From positions 49,540,001 through 49,604,000 of the forward strand of contig NC_070614.1 in NCBI RefSeq assembly GCF_027172205.1: DNA of 64,000 nt, in the 5' to 3' direction. Below, one piece after another: positions 35,496-47,500 of the stretch; the first letter of the stretch is position 1, and each line of letters begins with the position of its first letter. Position numbers and translations under genes: made by a program. The notes beneath the pieces are model-generated. The model was not told the DNA's origin. It saw only the letters and a program-made list of their open reading frames with translations, and did not search any database. The DNA is from Podarcis raffonei (taxonomy: Eukaryota; Chordata; Lepidosauria; Squamata; Lacertidae).

Positions 35496-38400
35496 TATTA
35501 TTTATACCCCACCCATCTGGCTGAGTTTCCCCAGCCACTCTGGGCAGCTCCTAATCAAGTGTTAAAAACAGTACAGCATTAAATATTAAAAACTTCCCTG
35601 AACAGGGCTGCCTTAAGATGTCTTCTGAATGTCAGGTAGTTGTTTATCTCTTTGACATCTGATGGGAGGGCGTTCCACAGGGTGGGCGCCACTACTGAGA
35701 AGGCCCTCTGCCTGGTTCCCTGTAACCTCACTTCTCGCAGGGAGGGAACCGCCAGAAGGCCCTCAGTGCTGGACCTCAGGGTCTGGGCTGAACGATGGGG
35801 GTGGAGACGCTCCTTCAGGTATACTGGGCCAAGGCCCTTTAGGGCTTTAAAGGTCAGCACCAACACTTTGAATCGTGCTCGGAAACGTACTGGGAGCCAA
35901 TGCAGATCTCTCAGAACAATTTAAAATGGATTAATTAAATATTTCTGCCACGGACTGCGTGAATGAAGCTCACGGGTCACAGGTGCTACATGAGCTGCAC
36001 TTTAGAAATGCCTCCTTTAAAAATCAAGGCTTGTGTTCAGGTTTCACCCCACCAACCCAATTTGGTTCCATTTCAGCCTTTCTGTGGTGAAGCAACAAGC
36101 TCACTGATTTGTGTAAAGAAAGAGCCGAGATGATACAGGATTCCGGTTTGTAAAAGGAGGTAGGTCAAACTAACAGCTGGGCTCTTCGAAATCCAGCATT
36201 ATGCTTGGGTTCTGCTGTGGTGCTGCCAGTCTAGGGGAAGCCAAGATTGGCCAGCTCTGAAAACCAAATCCTTATTTGGAATTGGTAATCCTGGATTACG
36301 CGCTGCTCCCCGCTCCAAAATGTCACCTTGCCGTCAAGTTCGGGGTTTGCCCTGCTCCCAAGTGCCCCCTGGTGCCAACCGTTTGGCAAAGTAATTCCCC
36401 ACCTGGCCAGAGTCCTGTTGCTGGATGTCGCTGCGTGCTGGCGCCACCTCCAGGATTTGAGGGGCAGCAGCGGCCTCTCTTCCATTCTGCTCTTTTTCAC
36501 TTCCTTCCTCAGTGTAGCCAGTTTTGTCGACTAAGGGCATCTTCTCCAGGATGGATGCTCTGGCAGGAAGAAAGGGAAAAAATTGAGAGATACAGGCCTT
36601 TTGTGGGGATTTATTTGGCAAGAGCCTAGGACTTGCCGATCAGGAGGTCGGCGGTTCGAATCCCTGCGACGGGGTGAGCTCCCGTTGCTCGGTCCCAGCT
36701 CCTGCCAACCTAGCAATTCAAAAGCCCGTCAAGGTGCAAGTAGATAAATAGGTACCACTTCAGCAGGAAGGTAAACGGTGTTTCTGTGCGCTGCTCTGGT
36801 TCGCCAGAAGCAGCTTAGTCATGCTGGCCACATGACCCGGAAGCTGTACGCTGGCTCCCTCGGCCAGTAAAGCGAGATGAGCGCCGCAACCCCAGAGTCG
36901 GCCACGACTGGACCTGATGGTCAGGGGTCCCTTTACCTTTACTTGGCAAGAGAGTGGGGAAGCAGGGTAGGAGAGAGATTTTATCTGCCGGTGACTTGGC
37001 TCGGCTGTTTCCGCCGTCAACCCTCCTCATCCATCCTATGACCTGGGTGTCAGGAATAAAGGTTTCCAAACCAGATTTGGGTCCTGGCTTCCCGTGAGCA
37101 CCCACAAAGAACATTTGCAAAGATTGTCAAGGTAGAAGGCTGTTCGGAGCAAAGTTTTCAGCGCTAGAACTTGGACAGGGTGAAATGGGAAAGCTAGCTA
37201 AAAAATGGGTGTTGTGTGAATGGAAGGGCCCACACAGGAGGTCAGAATATGCAGAGCACCCAAGAACGAGAGCAGTTTCAGGCACCCATCTTTGCCAAGA
37301 GTACCTGAGGTGGTCGTACTTCCGGAAGAGGGCATTGTACTCGACCGCCCGCTGCTGGAGCTCCACGTCGTGGCAGCTGCAGTAAATGGAAACCAGGCTC
37401 CGGATCCGACTTCTCAGAGCGGACGGGGTGGGGAAAAAGAATTGAGGGGAAGAGGTTATGAGCTGCCTCTGCTTCGGGTAGAGAAACAGGACGCAGGATG
37501 AGGCGGGAAATATTACAGAGGCAAATCAATTCAAAAGGCCTCGCAGGATGGTCCGACCCTTGCCACTGCTACACCCTCCCAATCATAGAGTCGTAGGATT
37601 GTAGAGTTGGAAGGGAACCCAGGGGTCATCTAGCCCAACCCGCCTGCAACGCAGGAAATCGCGGAATCCCTGACAGATGGCCCATCCAACCTCTGTTTCC
37701 AAAACCTGCAATGAAGGAGAGCCCACTGCCTTCTGGGGGAGTCCCTTCCCCTGTCAAACGGCTCTTGCCGTCAGAAGGCTCATCCTTATGTTTTAAGTCA
37801 GAATCTCCTTGGCATTTGAATTCCGTCGGTTCCCAAAGATCACCAATGTTTTAATGTTTAATGGACTATTGTATTTTAATATTTTGTTGGAAGCTGCCCA
37901 GAGTGGCTGGGGAAACCCAGCCAGATCATAGAATCATAGAATCATAGAGTTGGAAGAGACCACAAGGGCCATCGAGTCCAACCCCCTGCCAAGCAGGAAA
38001 CACCATCAGAGCACTCCTGACATATGGTTGTCAAGCCTCTGCTTAAAGACCTCCAAAGAAGGAGACTCCACCACACTCCTTGGCAGCAAATTCCACTGTC
38101 GAACAGCTCTTACTGTCAGGAAGTTCTTCCTAATGTTTAGGTGGAATCTTCTTTCTTGTAGTTTGGATCCATTGCTCCATGTCCGCTTCTCTGGAGCAGC
38201 AGAAAACAACCTTTCTCCCTCCTCTATGTGACATCCTTTTATATATTTGAACATGGCTATCATATCACCCCTTAACCTCCTCTTCTCCAGGCTAAACATG
38301 CCCAGCTCCCTTAGCCGTTCCTCATAAGGCATCGTTTCCAGGCCTTTGACCATTTTGGTTGCCCTCCTCTGGACGGGGTATAAATGGGCGGGGTATAAAT

Positions 38401-41400
38401 AATAAATTATGATTATTATGATTATTAGAATTTATATATCGCCCTGAGACCCCTTCACAGAAAAGATCAACTTAAAAACCACAATATATATAATCTAATA
38501 AGAACCCAATAACACCTCCCCCACAAAAGACCCACATTTTAAAAGGGCAGAGGATCTGTTGGGTTCTTGGCCCCTCAAGCCCAAACAACGTATTATGCAC
38601 AAATGCATGTCATAGCAGTCCAATTATCCTTTGAAACAGGAAATGCCTTTTCTAATTATTATTATTATTATAACGTCCGCCCCTGCCCCCGAGGCCTGGC
38701 TTAGGAAAGGGGACGTTGAGACTGCGAGCCTAAACCAAGTAGACAACTCTGAACCCCCCAGAGAATCATGGGAACCTTTGTTTGCTAAGGGTGCTGGGAG
38801 TTGCAGCTCAAACTACAACTCCCAGGGTTCCACGGGGGAACTGGGTGTGCTTTGCAGGTTATGGTGCGTCCGCGGCCTTAACCCGTGGCGAACCTGCGAG
38901 GGTAGGGATGCTGGCTGTGAGCTCACTTGATGTCGCTGCCCTGGAGACGGGTCCCAAGCTTCATGAGGGCGGTGAGGGCATAAGCCCTGGTGCCCGGCAG
39001 CGAGAGGTGCGACTGCAGCACTCGCTCCAACATGGAGACCATTTCCTCTGGGTCCACCTGCCGCAGCGGGGGGAAAAGGTGGAGAAAGGAGGAGGAGGTA
39101 AAGCCATAATGAAGTGGGGTGTTTTTTTCCCCAGGGTGTGTGAGCAAACTTCCCCCGTTCGATGTTCCCCACAAAATGCCCGCCCTCAGTTTCTGACTCC
39201 TCACCTGAGTGGGCTCCACCTCTTCACAGCTGCCGTCCAATAAGAGGTTGCCGTATTCACCGATGCACCAGGTAGCCACTTGGACCAAGGGTTGCTGGGA
39301 AGGAAGAGAGAGAGGGAGGGCTGCAGCTGAAAACGCTTAACGTAGGTTAAGCAAGCCTACAAACCTGTACATTTGACGTGCATTTTAATATGCAATTCTG
39401 AAGGGTGGATTTCTTTTAGGGGGACTTGTTTTTAATATATAATTTTATGGGTAATTTGAATGTCTTCTACTGGGATCTGCTGCCTCTGCTAACTCTGCTC
39501 GCCAACCTTTCACATCCTCTTAAAAAAAAACCTCCCACATTATTTTATTATTATTTATTACATTTATATTTTTCCCCAAGGAGCTCAAGGTAGTGCACGT
39601 GATTCTCCTCCCCCACAACAATCCTGTGAAGTAGGTTAGCTAAGAGACAACGACTGGCCCAATGCTGATAAGAGCAGCGTGACGACAGCCTTACATTTCT
39701 ATTTGTATAGGAAGAAGAACAGCTTAAAGGTTTCAATGCTAAGCATTATAGAAATTCTGTTCAGTTAATAAAAAATGTTGAGTGGAAATCACTTGCAAGT
39801 AAGTGGGCACAGGATACATACCCTCACTCTTCTCCTTCTGGTTCTCTATGCCCTGCCCCCCCATCACCCCAATCCCGCACCTGAGAGATATCTTGGGTCA
39901 AGGCCTTGTATAGCTGTTGAACCGCATAGCCGTGAAGCTCCTTTGCACCTCCGATGAGGTGGATGAGGTTGGGCACCGCGTCGTCACGTACGTAGGAGCC
40001 AGCCTGCAGAGGGTAAAAAGAGGAACCAGGGGTGTGAGCTACGCTTCTTCTCAGAGATACGTCTCTGCCTGGCCCTCCCTTCCCTTAAAAAGGGTTCAAC
40101 AGATTCCTCCTCCTCCACACAAGCCCAAACGACCAAGGACTCGGCTCTGAAGGCACTCTAAGGAATCTGGGCTGCTATTGGTGGGCTCTACGTGAAGCGT
40201 TCTGCTTAAGTGGGGAGGGCCTTGAAACTCACTTTTTCAACACACCTAGAATGGCAGTTTCAATGGGGTGCTGGAAACAGGGAAAGGAAAATAAATACTA
40301 AAGCCTGAAAAATGTTCACAGAGGCACAGTAGGGGGTGTTTTGGTTGCCTGAGAATGTCAGCTTTCTGTTTCTCGCCTCTCCCAAATGAAAAAACAAGTT
40401 TCTAGTCCAGATGGTCTTGGAGAAGCTTCTTCAAACACAACCCCTTGAGAGAGGAAGGCCCTTCCTTGAGCCACACAGCTTTCCGCTGCTCCCCAAGGAT
40501 CCTAGCCCCACCCCACCCTCCATCTTACCATGGTCAGAACCTGGAGGATGGTGTCAATGTGCCAACGCTTGCTGGGCGCAAACCTGAAGTGGGCGAGGGA
40601 AGAAAACGAGAAGAGCAGGAATGTATTAGACCTATCGCTCCGCCTGAAAGTGCCCCTCACGCTGTCAGGGCATGTCATTTTACGGGGTGGAACGTAATTT
40701 CTTCAGGGAGGGAGGGTCTTAAAAATATGTTTTTGGGTGTGAGGAATTCAAATCTGCTATTATTTTTGTGATTGGACAACATTCAGCTTGGCGAATCTAC
40801 GTTTGACTAGAAAGCACATAAACTGCTTTCTCAGAAAACCAAAGACTTCTGAAAACGTCAGGTAATACTAAATAATAATAAAAATAAACAACAATATTTT
40901 TTTAATGTGCTGTATAATGTAAGTGCAAGCTCTCGTTTTTAATTATTTCTGTGCAATTTTACACGCGTTTCACTTACCAAGGAGAACTAAATCATATGAA
41001 TTTAACCAAGACATCTTTTGAATTCCCAGGTCTTAGGTCACAGAATTGTAGAGCGCCAGGAATCTTTTGCCCGATGACCCTAAGATTAAGAGTCTCTTGT
41101 TCTGCCATGAGCGCCCTTCGAGGCGCGAATTCAAAAGCTGCAAAATTCAACATGCGCCCCCCCCCAAAAACCTGCCCTGGATTTCTCTACAACGCCCCCT
41201 ACGGGCAACGGCCGGACCCGACTCACTTCTCAGCGGCCAGGAATATTCCGGAAGCGCAGTCCGACTTCAGCTCCGGGGCACAGGTTTCCAGGAAAACCAG
41301 CAGCTCTTTCGTGGTCGTCCTCACGTTGCTGCCGCTCACCAGGGCCAGGCTCAGCTGCAGGGCTCGCCTGAGGAAGGAGGGAGAAGCGAGCAATTCTCCC

Positions 41401-44400
41401 GACTCAGAGACATCGTCTCCCGGAGCCTCGGCCCTGTCTTTCCCCCGCGTCTCACCTCTTCACAGTGGGATCCGGGTCGGCCAGGCATTCAAGGACTGTG
41501 GCCCGGTGCCTCTGAACGGCACTGTTCTCTTCTTGCAGCAATTTCTGTAGAGATGTTAGAGCCACGTATCTAAAGGGAAGATTCCCCCCGACAAGAGAAA
41601 AATAAATCACATCTTGAGAGGCAGAGGAGGAGAGAGCTTAATTCATCACATTTACTGTATTTTTCGCTCTGTAAGACACCCCAGACCATAAGACGCACCT
41701 AGTTTTTGGAGGAGGAAAACAAGGAAAAAAATATTCTGAATCTCAGAAGCCAGAACAGCAAGAGGGATCGCTGCGTAGTGAAAGCAGCGATCCCTCTTTC
41801 TGTTCTGGCTTCTGGGATAGCTGCGCAGCCTGCACTCGCTCCATAAGACGCACACACATTTCCCCTTACTTTTTAGGAGGGAAAAAGTGAGTCTTATAGA
41901 GCAAAAAATACGGTACATCCTGTGTTTCCTTCCAGGCGCTCAGGGCGATTCTTCACCCTTGCTGTTTTATTCTCACAACAACCCTGTGAGCTGGGATAGG
42001 CTGAGAGAAGGGCGACTGGGGCCCAAGGCCACCTAGAATGCTTCATAGCCGAGCGGGAATTCGAACCCTGGTCTCCCAGGCCCTCTAACCAGGGAAGCAG
42101 CGCAAAGAAGACCGTCCGCAGCCAATAAGTCGGAAGCGTTTCTCCTTGATTCGCTTTAAGATGGAAAGGGGACGCTGCCGGGTGGGAGGCGGGAAACGGG
42201 CAACTGTGGCATGGCCAGCCAAAATGGCGGCCGGCGAGGCCCTAAAACAACCTCTGTCAGGGCGGCCGGGAGATCCGAGCAAATCTGAATTAAGCGTGTG
42301 GCAAATTAATTTCACGCACTGTTTCACCGGGGAAGAAAAGAAGCGTCGCGCCCCTGAGGATGCATTTTAATAGGCCGAGTTATCGCGCAGCTGCCTCCCA
42401 TGCGCTGTGGAAAAGGGGTGGCTGCTTGTCTTGAGGGTGGGGGAGATATTTGAGGAATTGCCTCCGTCCCTCATTTCCCCTCAGCCGTGAGGCCATTGGC
42501 GGCGGCTCATGAGGGAACCTGAGGGTCTCTGGGTACGCTCCCTCTCCCAGACCGGCGTCTACAGAAAGGGCCTCAAAGAATTAGGAGAAGGGGGCAGATC
42601 ATGAAGGGGAAACAAGGGGCCTGCAATGGCAGTGAGGAAGGCGAGTTGAGGGTTGTGGCAACGCAGCCCTGTGCGCTGTGGGCCGGTGTGGGTCAGGGGC
42701 CAGAGCATTAGACCAGGACCCGGGAGACTAGGATTCAAAAATCCGCTTGAGGCCCCTGATTGCAGACGCCATCTTCCAACATCCTACCCTCTTCTCAAAT
42801 TTCAGTGTTCCCAAGCTGGAGAAGATGTCAGGCCACAGAACCGAAGAATCATAAAGGGTTCCGAGGGTCATCTAGTCCAACCCCCTGCGATGCAGGAATC
42901 GTGACTAGATCCTGCACGGCAGATGCCCTTCCAAGCTCTGCTTAAAAACCTCTGTAGGAACCAAGCGCCACGTTTTAAAAGGAGCCAGGGTGAAACATGT
43001 TATATAAGGAGACTCAGCCCCATAATATATTTTCAAAATTCCAACAGGAAAATTTCAGGTGATTGTTGGGCCGGCGTTTCCCCCCAGCTCTATCTGGGTC
43101 CTTCCATTGCTTTGTTTGTTTCGTGGGGGTTTCTGTACCTGATATTCCGGTCCTTGTTAAGGAGAAATCGCCCGAGGATATTTATAGCGAGAACCTGGGT
43201 GTGGAAAAGAGAAGTGTCCTTAATTCCCCAAATGTACCATTTGTAAGAGCTGAGGGGGCAGAGGAAGAACGGAAAAGCTTCAGAACAAACAGATTCTAGC
43301 TTGGGATAGCTGGATGTGGAAGATTTTGGGGCTTGGGGGCCACACTCCCTCAAAAGCAACCTCTCAGGGGCCGCAGACCAGAGGCAGCAAGTGGACAAAA
43401 GTGGCTAGAACAACAGATACAGGTCTTATCCTTGTACATGTTGCACCCGAGCCACACAAATCTCAAAGGTTTATGGAAACAGGCGCACAGACCCCAAAGA
43501 CCTCTCCATCTTCTTTCCAGGTAAGCGAGATTTATCATTGCGGTTCTCCAGACAGGCAGAACGACCCGAGGATGGTGTGGCTTGGGGAGAGGACTTCTGG
43601 GGCCAAACAGAGAGGTCTGGAGGGCCGCTTTGATAGCAGGGGCCTGAAGCTCCCACCACCTAGGGGAACGCAAGACAGTTTTGATCGTATGTGGGGTCTA
43701 GAAATGGGAAGCGCCATCATCGCGCCGGGAGGCGCCCAGAATATTCCATTTGCACCCAAAGAACCCAACACCCTCCCAAAAGATCTGAGCGCAAGAGGAG
43801 CCAAGCAAGGTGCAGGATCAGCCCAGTCCACCTGGCCCGTACGAATCCGCCATACCCGCAGGCCGCTGGTCGAGCGGACGCCCATGATGGTCAGCACCGT
43901 CTCGTACAAGATGGCGTTGCCCACGTTCCGCGTTGTCTCCGTGTTGGTGGCCACCTGGGAAGAAGCGGAGGGGTTGGCAGCCTTGCTGGCTTTTGGTGTG
44001 GGACGTTCCCCCGCCCCGCTCTCCCCCCGCAGGCCTTCACCTTGGTCTCTTCCTCCCTCTTCACTGACGGCAACCCCCCCTCCCCAAAATGGTACAGCTC
44101 TTGCTAACAACAGGTTCTAGGTCATACAATCTAGACCAGGCCTAGCAAAGTTTCAATCGAAACGTGGAGGCTAAATGGACCCCCCGTTTTGTTCATGGTG
44201 AAGCGAACTCTGTTCTCCAGAGTCCTCTAAATGCTTCCCCTCCCTCGCCCAGGGCACTCTTTCCAGTGCCAGCAACAACCGTTGGACTCACCTGAGCCAA
44301 GGAATCGTTCATGGCGTCGCTGGCGTCTTCATTGTCCTTTCCCAGAATCCTTAGCAGCCGCAGGATCTGTACCTGGGTGGAGAGATGTTATCAGGGAGGT

Positions 44401-44529
44401 GAGGATGGAGTAAAGCCCTGTTTAGGGAAGCTTTTAATGTTTAATAGACTATTATATTTTAATATTCTGTTGGAAGCTGCCCGGAGTGGCTGGGGAAACC
44501 CAGCCAGATGGGCGGGGTATAAATAATAA

Positions 44530-44573
<44 letters not shown>

Positions 44574-47500
44574 GAAGAGGAGGTGACTTTAAAAGGAGGC
44601 AAAGAGAGGGAAAGCTCCACTCTCTCCATCAGCTCAGTCGCTGAGCAGTCAAACTCTCCACCCTTCTGGTCACGGAGGCATGCTAAGCCCAGCCACATTT
44701 TATTGTCTCACCCTATTTGTATCCCAGGGACGCGGGTGGCGCTGTGGGTAAAAGCCTCAGTGCCTAGGGCTTGTCAATCGAAAGGTCGGCGGTTCGAATC
44801 CCCGCGGCGGGGTGCGCTCCCGTTGCTTGGTCCCAGCGCCTGCCAATCTAGCAGTTCGAAAGCACCCCTGGGTGCAAGTAGATAAATAGGGACCGCTTAC
44901 TGGCGGGAAGGTAAACGGCGTTTCCGTGTGCTGCGCTGGCTCGCCAGATGCAGCTTTGTCACGCTGGCCACGTGACCCGGAAGTGTCTCCGGACAGCGTT
45001 GGCCCCCGGCCTCTAGAGTGAGATGGGCGCACAACCCCAGAGTCTGTCAAGACTGGCCCGTACGGGCAGGGGTACCTTTACCTTTTTTTTATTTGTATCC
45101 CACAACTTCGAGGCCCCCTTCCCTCCCTCCCCATTTTATCCTCGCAATCACCCTGTGAGGTAGGCTAGGCTGAGGCGCTGTGATGGGTCAAGGCCACCTG
45201 GCAAGGTGAGTCACGGTTTGAACTCTGGTCTCCCAGCATCTGAACCACTAATCCACACTGGCTCAAGGCTGCAGCGCCTGGTATTCCCAGGTGGTCTCCC
45301 ATCCAAGTATTCACCAGGCCTGAGCCTGCTTAGCTTCCAAGATCAGTCGAGATCGGGGGTGTCCAGGCTAATACAGACGTCTCCCCACTTACGGGAGGGG
45401 GTTTACATTCCTGCGTACCACGTGTATACGTGAAAAGGCAACTGTTGCTTTTATTTAGTCGTTTAGTCGTGTCCGACTCTTCGTGACCCCCTGGACCAGA
45501 GCACGCCAGGCCCTCCTGTCTTCCACTGCCTCCTGCAGTTTGGTCAAACTCATGCTGGTAGCTTCGAGAACACTGTCCCACCATCTCGTCCTCTGCCGTC
45601 CCCTTCTCCTTGTGCCCTCCATCTTTCCCAACATCAGGCTCTTTTCCAGGGAGTCTTCTCTTCTCATGAGGTGGCCAAAGTCTTGGAGCCTCAGCTTCAG
45701 GATCTGTCCTTCCAGTGAGCACTCAGGGCTGATTTCCTTCAGAATGGATAGGTTTGATCTTCTTGCAGTCCGTGGGATTTTCAAGAGTCTCCTCCAGCAC
45801 CAGAATTCAAAAGCATCAATTCTTTGGCGATCAGCCTTCCTTATGGTCCAGCTCTCACTTCCATACATCACTACTGGGAAAACCATAGCTTTAACTATAC
45901 GGACCTTTGTTGGCAAGGTGATGTCTCTGCTTTTTAAGATGCTGTCTAGGTTTGTCATTGCTTTTCTCCCAAGAAGCAGGTGTCTTTTAATTTCGTGGCT
46001 GCTGTCACCATCTGCAGTGATCATGGAGCCCGAGAAAGTAAAATCTCTCAGGGCAAATAAAAAGCCTGTAAGCCTCTGCCATAAACACACCACAATTGCT
46101 CCTTCCAAACCTCCTTTCTCCAACCCCAACAGACCTCCGAGGTCAGTGCAAAGGCTGACGGGATTGCAGTTGCAAAGGCTTCTGGGATTGCTAGCTGTTT
46201 CCCTGCTCCTTTGCCGAAGACCTTCCTTTTCCAACCAACTTTTAAGTGGAGTTAAAAAGATAAAAAAGGGTCCCAGCCTGTACCTGTAAATTGGATTTGA
46301 AATTGTTTTTATACCTGTTGTTTTTTTTTAATCGCTCAGTGTTTGTGCCCTTGAAACTCTCTGCGGGAAGCAATTCTTAAATGCACTCCAGGTTCTCTTG
46401 AATTGCGGAAAGAAAGGTGAGACAGAAGTTCAGGGGATGAGGGGAGGTTGGAGGGACGAGATCCTTTTACCTGCAGGAAAGGGTTGCTGATTCCTGAGAT
46501 GCTGTGTTCCGGAGAGTAGCCGGCAACCACCAGGTTACGGAGCAGCCCCACTAACTGAGGAACAAACTGGAGGGAAACAAGAGAACAGAAAAGCAGGGTT
46601 AGCAGAAGATCCCTCACAAAGCATCCGTCCTCCAGAGCCCTGCCTCTTGTTCCTCGCAATGCCCTCTCGCAGGAATCCCAATGCCCCTTCCTGTGGCGGT
46701 GGGTACCGTATTTTTCGCCCTATAGGACACACTTTCCCCTCCAAAAATGAAGGGGAAATGGGACTTCCGGGTTGGCGCCATCGCCGAATGGCGGACTCCC
46801 TCCGAGCTCCGGAGGGAGCCTGCTCGGCAGGGGCTGGGTCCTACCGCATCGGCGACGCGGGGACCCTTAAAAACCACGGCCACGGAGGCCGTGGGCATGG
46901 AGACTCGGCTGGCACTGCTAGCGCCCTCCCGACTCGTGAAGGAGCCTTTTTAAAGGCTACGGATCGGGTGCCGGGGAGAAGCGTGGTGCTTTGAGTCCTC
47001 TGCTATCCCTGCCGAGCGAAGCCGCATGCCATCCGGCGGAGAGCGCTGACTTCTTCCATTGAAAATTCGGATTTGTAACAACAACCCGTGAGTAATTTGG
47101 AAACCGGGTTTAAAAGGAGAAAAAAAGAATTTTTTTTTTCGGATTTGATACGAGCGGGGGGGGGATCCAAAAAGGAAGTCAGTCCCCCTCCCTACTGTAA
47201 ACCTTCCAAAACAAGGACTGGGAAACCAAGGTCCAAAAAGAATTGAATTGCTGATAAGAACTAAGAATTCCACGATGGGAAACTACAAGAACTGTGCTGG
47301 AGGAAGAATTGAGGGAGAAGGAAAACGTAACCCCCCCCCTGGGAACCGGGGTGATTGAGGAGAGAGCCTGGCGAAAAGCGAAGGAGACTTTGACAGCTGT
47401 CAAAGTAGCTGTCAAAGTCCGAAATTTAAAGAGGACTTGATTATGAGGACTTTGCTGGTTAATTTTGCTACAATTTGTTACAATTTGTCAAAACTTGGAT

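Noticed and set aside
43535-44110. 191-codon minus frame as a separate gene
   Set aside because: Only the [12 protein letters not shown]...SGLR part is real and belongs to an AP1G2 exon; the rest is intron read-through.
45271-45370. 5S rRNA gene
   Set aside because: Similarity is clear but diverged and fused to a SINE body with an A-rich tail; it is a SINE head, not an rRNA gene.
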